Part shown: positions 49,101 through 61,200 of the stretch, in pieces
How the letters are laid out: the number at the start of each line of letters is the position of its first letter
Numbering within the stretch: position 1 is the stretch's first letter
Origin: Sordaria brevicollis
Lineage: Eukaryota; Ascomycota; Sordariomycetes; Sordariales; Sordariaceae
DNA length: 64,000 nucleotides
Assembly (NCBI GenBank): GCA_033439795.1
Contig: JAUTDP010000015.1
Location: forward strand, 496,001-560,000
Direction of reading: 5' to 3'
Program-made: the position numbers and the translations under genes
The notes under the pieces: model-generated
Database searches by the model: none
The model's input: the letters and a program-made list of their open reading frames with translations, nothing else
Told to the model about the DNA's origin: nothing

Positions 49101-52100
49101 TCGTTACTGCGCTCGCCAGGGGCAATGGCACCTCACTCGCTCACCACGGACGGAGCCAGTCTTCGGGTGGTCCGTGTGACTCCACCGTCAGCTTTTATCT
49201 TTTTTTTTTTTATTTCCAGCTCATCATGGTGCAGTGGTGTTGTGTCCGAACGAAGCTAAATTTGTTCCACCAGTCCACACTTTCCCGACCTTTCAAGGCA
49301 CGGCGCTGCGACGGAGAGCCCACAGCATCCACTTTGAGATTACAATAACCTCCACCCTTTTCTTTTCTGTTACTTTCCAGTTTCCATCTCGCCGGGACGG
49401 AAGCTTCGAAGAAGAGAAAGGTTGCCCCGCTCTCTTCCTGCTTCTTCTCGATTGTTGGTGATGGATGAAGATTGTATGGTGTTTGTGTGAGCCATGAAAA
49501 TGGGAATGCTGGTGGTAATGAGTGCTGATGTGTCGGGAGACAAGACGGCTTTAGTAAGAAGTGCAAAAAGAAGACTTGTGCATGGAAATCGTCCGCGAAC
49601 AAACCTCCTCACGCATCTGTGCTGAACCCGTTCGTCACGGTATGGCTTCACATGCTTTCCGCTGTACCTGACGGCAGGGCGTACACGCTGAGAAATCTAG
49701 GAACCGAACGGAGAGCGGTCATCGGGAAGGATGATAAAGCCGGAGATGGATGATGGATGATGACCAACAGCAGCAGTTGTTCACAACCTCTCCACATTCT
49801 CCCGGCCCGTCCAGGAACCAAAACAACCTCACTCACTCACACGCAAACCATCCAGCCGTGAGGTTCCATCGCTGCTGACATCGAAACCTCGGAAACTCCA
49901 GAAGAATCACCCCGAATAGTGTAGGCAACCACCAACAGTCAATAACAACCGCCCAGACCCAAACAACGCCAACCGTCTGCCGAGAACCAAAAATTGATAG
50001 AATGACGAGGGTTGCAATTTCACTTTATACGATATCCCCCTTCCCCGCGCCCTGCTGCCCTACCATTGCCCACCCCAAAGAAAACTGTCAAAAAACCGTC
50101 AGACCACAAAGATCTCCGGCGGCGACTAGAATAGAGGCTGTGTAGGTACAAACCGACCGCAAGGGAGAGAGAGAGGGTGGCGCCATTCAATCAAGGATGT
50201 CAGAGTCTTGAATGGGCGGTAATCACTTTTGTTAGTGCTCACTCACTCTCTACTGCTGTAGGTTGTATACGCGCTTATATGTTCGCGCGAAAGATTGGAA
50301 GTGTCTCTTGTCGTTGTCGAGGTTCACTTCTCCCCGTTCTCCATCCCACATCACGCCGTCTGCACAGGGGACAGTTCGCAGTTCGCAGTATCAGACGCAG
50401 GTACGAACATCTGGTGCAAATCGCCGGATGCTCTGCTCCAATGCACCTTGGCGATCCTGCCGCGATGCCTACTGTACATTTTTTTTGCCACCGACCGACG
50501 GTTCCTGCGTCGACGGGGCAAATGCGAGGAAAATCTTAGTATGCACTCGTCTTTTACTGTCTCGAGACTGTGTACATGAATATGTTTCACATCCGTCGCC
50601 TGCGCTTCTACATAACTCTGGATCAACATCCGAAGAGGCCGTTTCCCTTTCTTTTTATCAGATCATACGAAACAAGACTGAAGTGAACAAGTGGAGAAAG
50701 GGCCTTCGGAAATTAAGACCGCCCCGGGGCACGGATCGGACCCACTCTCCGTTCCGGCTTTAGGTCGGGTCGGGCCCGGGCGTGTGGGTGGGGCCATGGC
50801 CCCGGGAAACTCCCCCGGTATTCAATGTAAGCCGGTGCTACCGGCCGGCGAATCAACCCCCGCAGTTTGTACTTCTTTGATTGCCCGACTCCGTATCCAA
50901 AGGTAGGTACTATTTATATCTTTTGAATCGGGGAAACATTTCACAAGGAAAAGACGTGGCAAGTTTGAACACAAAACACAAAAGAATGTGTTTAAGAAGG
51001 GAAGTTGTTATTGGTCGTACTCCGGGTCTTGGAATTCTTGAGGTTCTTGAAACACAACTTTCCCCGCGATACACGATTGAGAAATTCACGAAGACACAAA
51101 CATATAGTAAGACCGTGAGACGAACAACCGCGCGCGAACATTCGACACTCGAATTTCCTATAATTCATGAAAACCTCCTCAGGGCTGATACGACAATAAC
51201 TAGCAAAATGAGAACTTGCACCTTTCCCATCTTATGTGCCTGTGTCCGGTCCGAGACTCTTCGAATCGCATACCTGCCCATCAAATCTTGGCTGCTAGAA
51301 TTTCAAGCCGTATATGCGCCTCAGAAGGCACAATCCACGCGCACAAGATGAAATCAAACACAACCCACAAGAAATCAGTCAAGGTCGCACAGAACCGTAT
51401 CAGTATCTGGTGGGTCACACAAAGAACAGAGAAGAAAGCGGGAGGATGCATGTCGTGGCATGGGTAACATGTGTGCGGTATGTGGATTTTGAGTACCGTG
51501 CCGGGACACACGATGATACCTAGTTGAAGGTATGACTGGCGCGAAGAAAGGAGGAGGGAGGCTTGATGAGTGGCGTGGCTTTGAGACACGCACTCATACT
51601 CAACGGGAGGAGTTGGAGGTGGGTTTCATGTCCTTGGTGTGTGTGTGTGTGGTCTTGTTGATTTGAACGCTAAAAGCTTGTCGTGATAAGTGAGAGATGG
51701 AAGATAGGCAATGCGAGGATCGGCCATGCTAATGTTCTGTGCAGCTATGCTATGCAATGTGCATGTGTGCCAGTAGTTATCTTGCATTCTGCGGGTGAAA
51801 AATTATCTCTAGTAATCTGGATGCGATATTTCGAAGTTCATTAAGTTTCTTTTCGCAGATGGAGAAACTCGGCCACAAACCGCACAGACACAAAGTAACT
51901 ATAACAACCGGATGAACTATCAACTAATCGTCACTTGACCAGGTCCGGGCAACCCTCCAATCTGAACTTCAGTAGAACTTCAGACTAGATGGTTTTCCAT
52001 TGGTAAGGTTGAAAAGTCCGAACTCTTAACTCGGGATGAACTAAAACTTAAAAATGACGTCACATATCTAAAGATTTCGTCTTATTTCTTCTTCTAGTAT

Positions 52101-53404
52101 CCTGTTGTGTTTCTCGCATGCTCGCAATCTTCACACGTGCGCTTCCTTTCCAGACGTGCATCTCGGTCTAGTATCATAAACGACGAAGTCGTTATAGAGC
52201 GAGACACAAATCACGGCCAAGTGACTTTTTTTTTTCCGGCCACTCAGATATCATACTACTTTGGGGAAACGCGAATTTAGTATGGTAACACAACGTCTTT
52301 CCCAGATGGCGATCAGCGACAGGGAACGAAAACGCACTCGGGAAACGCAACAAAAATTGGACCTCCATTGCTTTTCCCATTAATTTACATATTCATGTAT
52401 ACGTGATCTATGCGACCTGCATCAAGCGACAGATACGCGGTACAGGTATTTCGGGTATCAACAGGATGAGACGAGATGAAAGCTCAGGCAACATGTATGC
52501 TCGGTGTCTATTGGCAGTTTTTCGTTTCATAGAATAGATTGTATCCGATTACAATTTTTCTGTAACTGGAGGTGAACAATGATACCTGGCAACAGATTGG
52601 TTTCTTTTCGAAACAAAATGTTCTTTTTGTACGTAAAAAGGAGCAAAGTAGCGGATATGGCAGTCTTCTCCCACATACCTTGACAGGGCGACGCAGGAAC
52701 CGTCATTATATAGTACGAGTATTTCAGGCAGGACTTGTCGGTAGGTGTTATTAGGTATATGCGCGTCGATCTCTGTTGCTATACCACTCTGTGACTTCTA
52801 AGAGCCTCAGATTAGTGAGCTGCAGGATCGTTCAAGGGTTTGGTACGGGGAAAGAGAATAAAGCGTGCCGGGGTAGGACCCTGATAATAGCCAGGCAACA
52901 TCGCAAGCCAAGGATATCCAGATGAGTGCCTTTTTTCTTGTGGGATAGCACATCAGCCTAGATGTCCACTGCCAGCCCATTTTGCGAGAACCAATGGAGT
53001 TTGCGTGATAGTATGGCAGCCTAGACTAGTACGTGTCTACAGGGGTATCTTTTTCTTCTGTTCTTTGATCGGCATTTAGCCATAGTGATGTGCCATCGGC
53101 ATCGGCGGTCGCAAGCAAAGGGGCTACCGTCGTTAACGTTGAGATGGGACGTCAAAACCTCGGGTCATCACTTCCCATCGACGACCAGTGCTAAACCGAG
53201 ACCGCTAATGCGTTGCTATTGTTGGTTTTGTGTCGGCGTGCTCGGAGTGTCCTCTGCTGGCGGATTTTGGAGTATCCTACAATTATGAGGATCTCGTTGT
53301 CATCCCTGGTGAGCTTCTAAGACATCAAAGGCATTCTGCCATTCTGTACGCGCTGCAAGACCTGGAAAATGAGAAGAATCTTTGGTTCTGCAACGACACG
53401 ATAA

Positions 53405-53575
53405 TTGGAAAAAAGAAAAAAAAAAGGGATGTGGGGAGAAAAGAAGAAGAAGAAAACGGAAAATGGGAAGATGCAAGAAAAAAAAAAAGAAAAAAAAAAG
53501 AAAGAGAGAAAAGAAGTCAAGGAGAAAAGGAAGGAAGGAAGGAAGGAAGGAAGGCCGAAAAAAAAATAGGAGCGA
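53405..53575 (+). repeat. Purine-rich microsatellite region with GGAA repeats
   Basis: The plus strand runs through AAAAAAG and AAGAAG blocks and then seven GGAA units near 53533-53560. It is a simple-sequence tract with no coding support, although it is open in several frames because it lacks T. Confidence 0.75.
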
Positions 53576-54038
53576 GGTTCACGAGGTGAAGAAGACCACA
53601 GCCCTCCGACGTTCAAGTTTCCCAACTTCTTCCTGTTACGACCATCACCATCACCATCGCCACCACCCATCACATCACACTCCCAAGTACGATTGCATTC
53701 TGATTTCCATTCCTGAACCGCGAACCATATCTTCTCTGATATGAATCTCAGGTCAACTGGAATGGGGAAGGTGGCAATCAATATCAACAATAAAGACAGC
53801 AACGACGGCAACCCAGATATCAGTTCGCTATGGACTTGTGTGGGTGCTATCTCAGACAAAACAAAGTAGTTGATCTGCTATTGTTCGGCCCGAACCGCTC
53901 CGCTGTCAATAACCTTGAGGTGCTACACTCAAGAAATCTCCTGTAACACGGCGGCAAGGCAAAGACGCAAATGGAAGCTACCACCGTCACCAACACCAAC
54001 CAACATTTCCAGTTAGCACCCCAGAGCGCGATATGGAT

Positions 54039-54790
54039 CTAGCAACTGTCGTGGCGGACAAGGACATTCCAGCCGCGAGTATAGTGAACCTGGCCCTCAA
54101 CCCTCGAACCGCGGCGACATGTGTCAACAATTCTCTGAGCACCATTCGCGATATCATAAAAGCCGTCGAGTGTCATATCGTACGCATTCTGTGCAAGCAT
54201 AGAATTAGGACTTGGCAGCTATTGTTGAGGGAGTTGGAGAGAAACATACCATGTTGCACCAGTAGATGGCGCTATAATACGAGCAACTGACCCGTCCGCA
54301 ATTGTCAGGACCGGGACCATTTTTGGGTCTGCCGCTGACCGTTCTCAGATACTTGATGCCCTTCACAATTTCCTCGTTTGAGGCATCACTGAAGGGGACA
54401 TCACAGAAAATATTTCTCTCGACCCATGCCCTAGTCTGCACGGGAAGATCCATGTCGTCAATCGGCTTGTCGAGGCCAAAGTCGGAGACGTAGTTGGGGT
54501 TGACTTCAGTGAGGCGCTTGACTACGTCCTGGATCGTGCCAGTCACGTTCATGGTAGGGCCACCAGGAGTGATCTCAACCTCCCAGGTAAGATCCACGAT
54601 GTTGTAGCCGGGGATAGGCTCAACAGTGGTCACGGAGTCTCCCTCGATCACGGTCGGGGCGGCGTGAGCAGCAGGGAACTAACATAACGCATCAGCTGAC
54701 ATGTATCGAAGAAAGAGAAGAGACTGCAGGTTTGTCTCATACCTGAAGGATGGCCAGAGCGGCGGCGGCGGTGAGGATGGAGGAGAACAT
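54039..54790 (-). CDS. Small secreted protein with six mature cysteines, function unknown
   Basis: Exons are 54790-54743, 54678-54250 and 54188-54039 (208 aa); introns are 64 and 61 bp with GTATGA and GTATGT donors and TTAG and CACAG acceptors. Exon 1 ends inside the signal peptide: MFSSILTAAAALAILQ joined to FPAAHAAP, with likely cleavage after AHA. The mature part of about 184 residues begins TVIEGDSVTTVEPIPGYN, contains FCDVPF, then DNCGRVSCSYYSAIYWCN, DTCRR, and ends VRHDSC. It has six cysteines, so three disulfides are likely. There is no membrane helix after the signal and no GPI signal. I do not recognise the family with certainty; the style is that of ascomycete secreted proteins that include effector-like and antimicrobial-type molecules. 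It is the last gene before the RIP-mutated block, 1.3 kb away. Confidence 0.82.
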
Positions 54791-56100
54791 GATGAAGATG
54801 ATATCGGTTTGATTGCCGGAGTACTGTGCTGTGATGAGGGCTTGTCGGTTGATGAATCTGATGAGAAGGGAAAAGCAGGTTGAGAAGGACGGGCTCGTCC
54901 TGCCCTTTTATAACCTGGAAAGAGCCTGGACAACAGGCCGTCGACTTTGCTGTCACTCCAAGCATCCTCAAGGATATCTATCATGAACTTGTCTGTAACA
55001 AGAAAGTAGTATAGTTTCTGAAGAGGCCCGAAGCTCGCAGGACTCACAGTGGTTATGCACCCTCTGACAACGTTGTACTCAGACCAACCGCTTTCCTCCT
55101 CCGAGTTGGTCAAGTAGGGTTTACATCGCCAGCGGTGCTCGTGGTAGCGAAAGTGAAGTGAAGGCAGTGGTTGTTGGTTGTCTGTGAGCTCAAAGTGCCA
55201 GGCTGCAACGCATCTTCGCATTGAAAGGTTTTCGAAGCCAATGGTCTGCCCCTGTTTCCCTATACACCCCAGGATCGCGGCAGTAAAATCTCCCGGCATT
55301 TGTATGGTACTGTACTACGAACAAAAAGGGTATGTTTCTCCAAAGGCGTTAACTCGCAGAACTCACAGTGCGTTATGCCATTCTCAACCACCCTTCACCA
55401 TCAACGATACTACCTACCATATGTGGCACCCTAACCAGCATGATACTGGCTGGGCAAGAACTGATCTAGACGGCCCCGACCGTGGTAATGACAGGATGAT
55501 ATGGCTGGGGTTGCCGTGCTTCGGAAAGTCACGAATCAGAATCAAATTCAAAAATCGCATGTTGCTCAAGATCATGAATGTGATATTCAAGTGGAAGGTA
55601 AGAATGCTACGGTTTGATTGTCGTGACAAACGCACCAGCTACCTAGCCCTAGTTATAACAATAACTGAAGAAGGTCTAGGTATGCTGGGCCGAACTCTCG
55701 AGCAAAGCACTGAAGAGAGAAACAAAAAAAAAGAAGAGAGGGAGGGAGGGAAGGAGGGAGAGAGAAAGGGAGAGACAACTGAACTATGGAAAGCAAGAAC
55801 CTTTTACAAATCAAGGGGCAGCATCCGAATCCTTCGACATGTAGCTAGCGTATAACAACCCCCTCAGGCCGGTCCGGCCGGCATGGCATGCGGCTCATGG
55901 ACCCACTCACGTCGCAGCGGCCCGCACCTAACGGCGCCGGGGCCCGGAGACCTTGACGTTTTGGATGCTACCTAGTGTAGAATAGCAGCAATACAGGGGT
56001 ATTAAGAATGAGGGTGCAGAGTGTGTATTGTGTAGAATCTGTTCTGTGACCAGGAAAATCCCGCACACAGAAATCAGGGTTTTACCCAGCAATCTAGATT
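54791..56100. other. Region between the secreted-protein gene and the A+T-rich block
   Basis: The promoter of the secreted-protein gene should lie here. A plus-strand frame at 55178-55855 has no domain and ends in a Lys/Glu/Gly repeat. A G/A microsatellite is at 55725-55770. From about 55865 a GC-rich patch (GGCCGGTCCGGCCGG and beyond, to about 55960) leads into a segment of falling GC. It may be part of a terminal repeat of the copia relic further right, but I could not pair it with a second copy. Confidence 0.4.
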
Positions 56101-56322
56101 ATATAAGAAAGGCGGTAGTAGGAAACCCACCCCTATATTTGATATACCCCCCAATTATATTAGCGTATACTAAAAAGTTGGTCAAAGGCGCCTAAATGAA
56201 ATTATTCCTAAATTCTATACCCTTAAAGTTAATAAATCCCTAAATAATCGCCTTTAAAGGCATCGCCTATTAATTATACTATATTTAGAAGGTCCGCGGT
56301 ATTAATTTTTAATAATTAGCCG

Positions 56323-56466
56323 GGCGCCGTAATTTAGTAATTAAAGCGTTAAGGTCCTATATTAAATTATTATATAGTATTTTTAAATTATATTTAATAG
56401 TATACTCCCTAGATTATCCTTAATAACTATCTTTAAAAGTCGCGGGTTCGAATCCTATTAGCGCCA
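56323..56466 (+). pseudogene. tRNA-like relic, RIP-mutated
   Basis: The 5' end GGCGCCG (56323-56329) and the 3' strand TAGCGCC (56459-56465, followed by A) pair over the acceptor stem if one A:C and one G:T position are allowed, exactly what C-to-T and G-to-A changes would produce. A D-arm-like ATTTAGTAATTAAAGC and a perfect B-box GGTTCGAATCC (56445-56455) are in the right order, and the second T-stem strand CCTAT also looks mutated. The span of 143 bases is too long for a plain tRNA, so there is either a long anticodon-loop intron or inserted sequence. The anticodon cannot be read. It is probably inactive. Confidence 0.5.
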
Positions 56467-56689
56467 AATTTTTTACCTTTTTTCCTTTTCACAAATATTA
56501 TATAGGATCCTTTCATTTTATAAAGGTTATTTCAATAGAATAATATAAATCGATAATTATTTATAATAATATTATTTTTCCTTTTTACCTTTTTAAAATA
56601 TTTTATCCCCGTTAGAATTAGATTATTAATATATTCGTATTAATTAATTTTAATACCCTCTCCTTCTCCTTCTTTAAATTCGAAATATT

Positions 56690-58012
56690 TATAAAATTTA
56701 TTTAGCGAATAAATTCCTTATATTTCTTTATAATTAGCGCTTTCGTTAACCCGTCGGCGATTATTTCGGTTATAAATATATAATATATATTAAATATACC
56801 GCGCTACTATCCCTCTCGGAATTAATAATTATAAATATCGATATATTTAAATTTAATTTAAAATTTAACGTTTTTTTTAATAATTAAACGGATCGTTTAA
56901 ACGTTATTATATCCTAATAAAATATTTTCATTATTAATTCCCAAATTGAAAATTAATAAATCGAATAAGCGTTTTATTTATAAACCTTTACGAACCCTTT
57001 ATAATAAAGATAATAATTCAACCTTAATAATAAAAGTAATAACGATATCCTATTTATTAATTCGCTAATTAATAATTCTACTTAATAATTATATAGCGAA
57101 TTTTTATAAATTTCGTCGATTTAGAATATTATCGGTATAAGAGGCGTTAATTAAAATTAAAAATAAATTACTACCCTTTAATTAGAGTGCGTAATTTTTA
57201 ATACCCTTAAAGTAAATGAGTAATCGGTTAATAGTAATATAATAAATACCGTTAAGATTAGTAAAGAAACGGGATAATTTAGAGCCGATAAAAGCGCTAT
57301 CGGGTTTAATAATAATTAATGCGTATATAATTTCGCCGATTACCTTTTAATATATTTTAATAAATTTGAAATTAGCGGTACCTTTAGAAGGGAAGAACTC
57401 TTTAATATTTATAAGAATTTAGGGAAACGATTAGGATTATTAGAGTTTTTTTATAATTTTTCTAATATATTTGTATTAAAATAATTAGATTATCCGTTTT
57501 ATTCGGTTTCGAATAATTTCGATATTTAAAAATTATTAAATATTATTACCGCCTATTAATTAATAATAACCTTTTAAAACGTTAATAATTCTAATAATAT
57601 TATATTTATTTTCGTTTCGGTAAGTAAGAATAATATTATCGACGTAGAAGAAGACTATTATACTTTAATAAATAAATATATAAAATTCTATAAGGATAGG
57701 GATTAAATTAATAGTAATAAAAGTTTTAGTAAATTTGTATTACTATAGTAAGGGGGAGCGCCGAAAATTATAGAAGGCGCGTAATAATTTAATAATTTTA
57801 CTTTATTGGGTATATTTTAATAATATTCGTATATAAATAAGTTTATTAAGAAGGGTATTAACGAAAGCGTTAATAATATTATATTATTTAAATTCGAAAT
57901 TGAAGTAACCTATAATAATTATTATAATATAGAAGGTACGAATTACTAAAATAGCCGCATAAGTATTTTATAAATTTTGAGGTTATTAATCTCCTTTTAT
58001 AATAAGGCGTAC
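56690..58012 (-). mobile_element. Ty1/copia retrotransposon pol relic, RIP-mutated and interrupted
   Basis: On the minus strand, frames full of stops still spell copia reverse transcriptase/RNase H in order: a KGD..PQNL.NTYAA block (57990-57950), FEFK.YNIINAFVN (about 57895-57855), RRSPLL (near 57760), YVDNI in place of YVDDI (57652-57636) and IADGLTKAL (about 56760-56735) at the pol C-terminus. Interruptions are almost all TAA or TAG, as expected from CpA-to-TpA change. The sequence is A+T-rich throughout. The 5' half of the element is cut off at 58013, where a gypsy LTR begins. The terminal repeat on the left is not resolved; it would lie below about 56690. Confidence 0.75.
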
Positions 58013-58265
58013 TGTTACGGCGCTGGCGGACAGGGTCCCTGTCCGGCGGACCGGTTATCGCTCGGGCGGTCACCTAACAAAGGTTGACCGCACTAGCGCA
58101 CGTGACTGCGTGCCGCCTTCGTAGGTCGCCCGCGCCCAGGTATAAAACCCTGGCGCGGGGCGCATCCTTTACTCGTTTCTTCTTTTCTTCTTTATTATAT
58201 AATTCTATAATAAACCTAGATTCAACGTATTAAATTTATCTCTCGTAACTACGTCGTTCGTAATA
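58013..58265 (+). repeat. 5' LTR of the gypsy element, with a GC-rich unmutated core
   Basis: It starts TGTTACG and ends CGTAATA; these are inverted repeats once a single C-to-T change at the end is allowed, giving a 253-bp LTR. A TATAAAA box is at 58141-58147. Bases 58013 to about 58165 are GC-rich and keep CpA/TpG sites, while sequence on both sides is strongly A+T-rich. A near-perfect palindrome (GGACAGGGTCCCTGTCC) lies close to the left end. Confidence 0.75.
58141..58147 (+). promoter_or_regulatory. LTR TATA box
   Basis: TATAAAA lies within the GC-rich LTR core and would mark the U3/R boundary of the gypsy element. It survives unmutated although the internal genes do not. Confidence 0.5.
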
Positions 58266-61200
58266 ATTACAAAATTATTCTTAATATATTAGGGAGGTAT
58301 CCAAATATCCTAAATTTATTTACCGATTAAAGTAATTATAATATATACCCTCATAATTAATTACGATGGCGTATACCCCCGACGAAAAGGCTACCGCGGC
58401 TAAAATTATTAAATTATTTACTACCGAGAGCGCTTAAATAAATAAAATTTAAAAAAAGAATATATCCGATAAGCTCGCGGTCGAATAAATTAAATTCGAT
58501 ATTACAAATATATTTATTATTCCTAATATAATTATTTAATAAAACAATATTTTTAGGCGTCGCTCGTTTAATAATATTACGATCGGTATTCTTAAAGAGA
58601 AATAGGATACTTAGTTATATAATATCGATAAATCTAATTTGAAGAATTATAATATTCCGGAAGATATAGACGAAATTATTATATTTTTTAATTAAGAAAT
58701 TACTAATAAATTCGCCGACGTTCGTTATATATTTAATACGGAGGATTTATTCGGCTTCCTATATACGAAAATTAACGCAATTGCGAAATATTAAGCCTAA
58801 TATAATAAGGGTTATTTAGCCTTTGCTTTTAAAATTTTAATAGCCACAGGCTAAAATTATTAGGAATAGAATAATAATAATATTTTATTAATAGATTTCG
58901 ATATTTTCAAATCTATTATCGAGGATTCCGAAAATATACGCGCTATTTTCGAAGAAATTAAATTACGGGCTATTTTAATTAAAATTATCCTTTCTTAATA
59001 ATAAAGATATTAAATTATTATTATTAATTTGAATATTAATTTAAGATAAATATACGAATATACTATTAATTTATTAAAGTATTAGAAAGGCGCCGAAATA
59101 GATAATAAACGCTTTTATAAAAATTTACGTAAAGAATAAAATAAAAATATATTCCTAATACGCTAATTATTAAAGGCCCGCGGAAATAAAGATCCCGACT
59201 TCGAACCGGACGATTATAAGACTTTACATTATAAAAACGCTATATTATATAAAAAGAATTATAAATTCTAAGTCCAATTTACCGCGTTATATTAAATTAT
59301 TAATTACTTTAATAAGGGAATTTAAAACGATACCCCGTTTAACGACGGTTAAAATAACGATTTATCCGACGACGGAAAGGTTTAGAATAATATTCCGTTT
59401 AATAACGGTCGCATTAATAAATAAAATACCCTTTACGAATAAAAAGATAATTCCTTAATTAAAGGTTATTTATTTTACCCCCACTTCTTTATTAAATAAA
59501 ATAAAACCTATTACGATTTAATTAAGAAGGAAAAAGAGCTTATTAAAATTAATAATAATTTAATAATTATAAAGGTTTAAATTAAAGAATTAAAAAGAAT
59601 AATAACTACCCGGAACGGTAACGTCGCCGATTTATATATTATAATCGCTATTTTAATTAAAGAAAATATCGACCTTTATAAAGAAAATATTAATCTTCGT
59701 AAAAAGAAAGTCGTTTTCTTAACTCCCGAAAACTTCGAATATTATAATTACGCCGACCGCGATAAAAATAACGATAATAGAAGGTATCGTAAAGAAATAT
59801 TTATTACCGACTTTTTTACTATTAATTAAGGTCGCTTATTAATTAAAGAAAAGGATCCGCTCTATTTTTATAATGAAAAAGATAAAAATATTATTACTTT
59901 TAACGTTTAATACCGCTATATTTTTAATAAATTTAAATTAAATACTAATTACTTTTCCGATAATAAAATTAAGAAGATATATATTAAGAATCGTATTACT
60001 AATAAAGTTACTTAGGATTTTAAATCCTACTTCATTAATAATCTTTATAATATTAAAACCTTTAATAAATTATTCGCCTATTTACGCGCCGAATATTATA
60101 ATTATAATCAAAAGGAAAAGGTTATTTACGAATTTAATAATTTAAAATTCGAAATGAATAGGGATTTTTAAGAATTTTGTAATAAATTCGTACGTTTGGT
60201 AGGAGAATATAATCGCCCTCCTAATTTATAAAAATAAGAATTTAATTGGAAATTCCCGGGTATTATTTAAAATACCCTCTTTTAGGGATACGGATAGGAG
60301 GATATTACTTTTAATTAATACGCTTTAATAATTAAAAAAGTAATCGAAATTAATTAATATATTTTTTATAATAATAAAATTAAAAAAAATAATAAAGATA
60401 AGGATAAGAATACCTCCTCTTCTATAAATTCGTTTAATAAAATTAAAAGTTTTAATAATTTTAATAAAAATTCTAATAATATTATTAATAATAATACTAA
60501 TATTAGTAGCGGTAATCGAAATAATTCCTATCGCGCCCCCGATATAATTTATAAAGAAGTTTATAAATTACTCGAAGAAAATAAATATTTTATATATAAA
60601 AAAATTAAATATCGTTTCCGTAATTATTTTAACCGCCGTAGTAGAAACCCTAATTATATTAATAAATTCGTCGATTACTATAGCCGTAAAAATAAAGAGG
60701 ACGATAAGCCGGCCGATAATAAAGTGGAAAATTAATTACCCTAAGAATATTAAATTCCTTCTTAGAAATTGAATTAATAAATATTTATTTTAGAAAGAAC
60801 TTAAAAAAAATACTATTAGAAAGTATAAAGGTAAATAAAAGTTTTTTAAAGGATTATTTAGGTAGACCCACGTTAATTACATCCTATATTATAATAAATA
60901 ATAATAGAAAAATTTTATTTACGAACGATACGCTTATTAATTCGGGAATAAATAGTAATATCTTTATAAATAAAGACTTTATTAATAATATAATTAAATA
61001 AAGAATAAAAAGATTATATAATTTTTATCCTTACATTATAAGAGGGTATACCGGGCAATATAGCGAAACGATCGATTAATATTTAAAGGGAATTATTAAA
61101 GTATAAAATTAACAATTCGATAAAGAAATAATAATTATTATTAATTCGGGGTATAACGTTATCCTAAGTAAATATTAACTAAAAAAATATAAAATTTTAA

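Larger units (their letters stand above)
44983..54038. other. 9-kb region without a supported gene
   Basis: The left 1.5 kb should be the FKS1 promoter and leader; it includes a strongly purine-biased tract (about 45800-46140). Beyond that, open frames up to about 260 codons occur on both strands, often overlapping antisense (for example near 45744-46526 and 48339-49039). They are built of low-complexity sequence, lack domains, and cannot be joined into a sensible product. A purine tract with GGAA repeats lies at 53405-53575. A GC-rich patch lies at 50710-50860. I see no tRNA, rRNA or clear transposon. The region could hold non-coding transcripts. Confidence 0.4.

Noticed and set aside
50710..50860. 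GC-rich patch as an LTR fragment
   Set aside because: It resembles the patch at 55865-55960 in composition only. I could not align the two or find terminal TG/CA repeats.
55178..55855. 225-codon plus-strand frame near the RIP block
   Set aside because: It has no domain, it ends in a G/A microsatellite, and it overlaps the presumed promoter of the secreted-protein gene.
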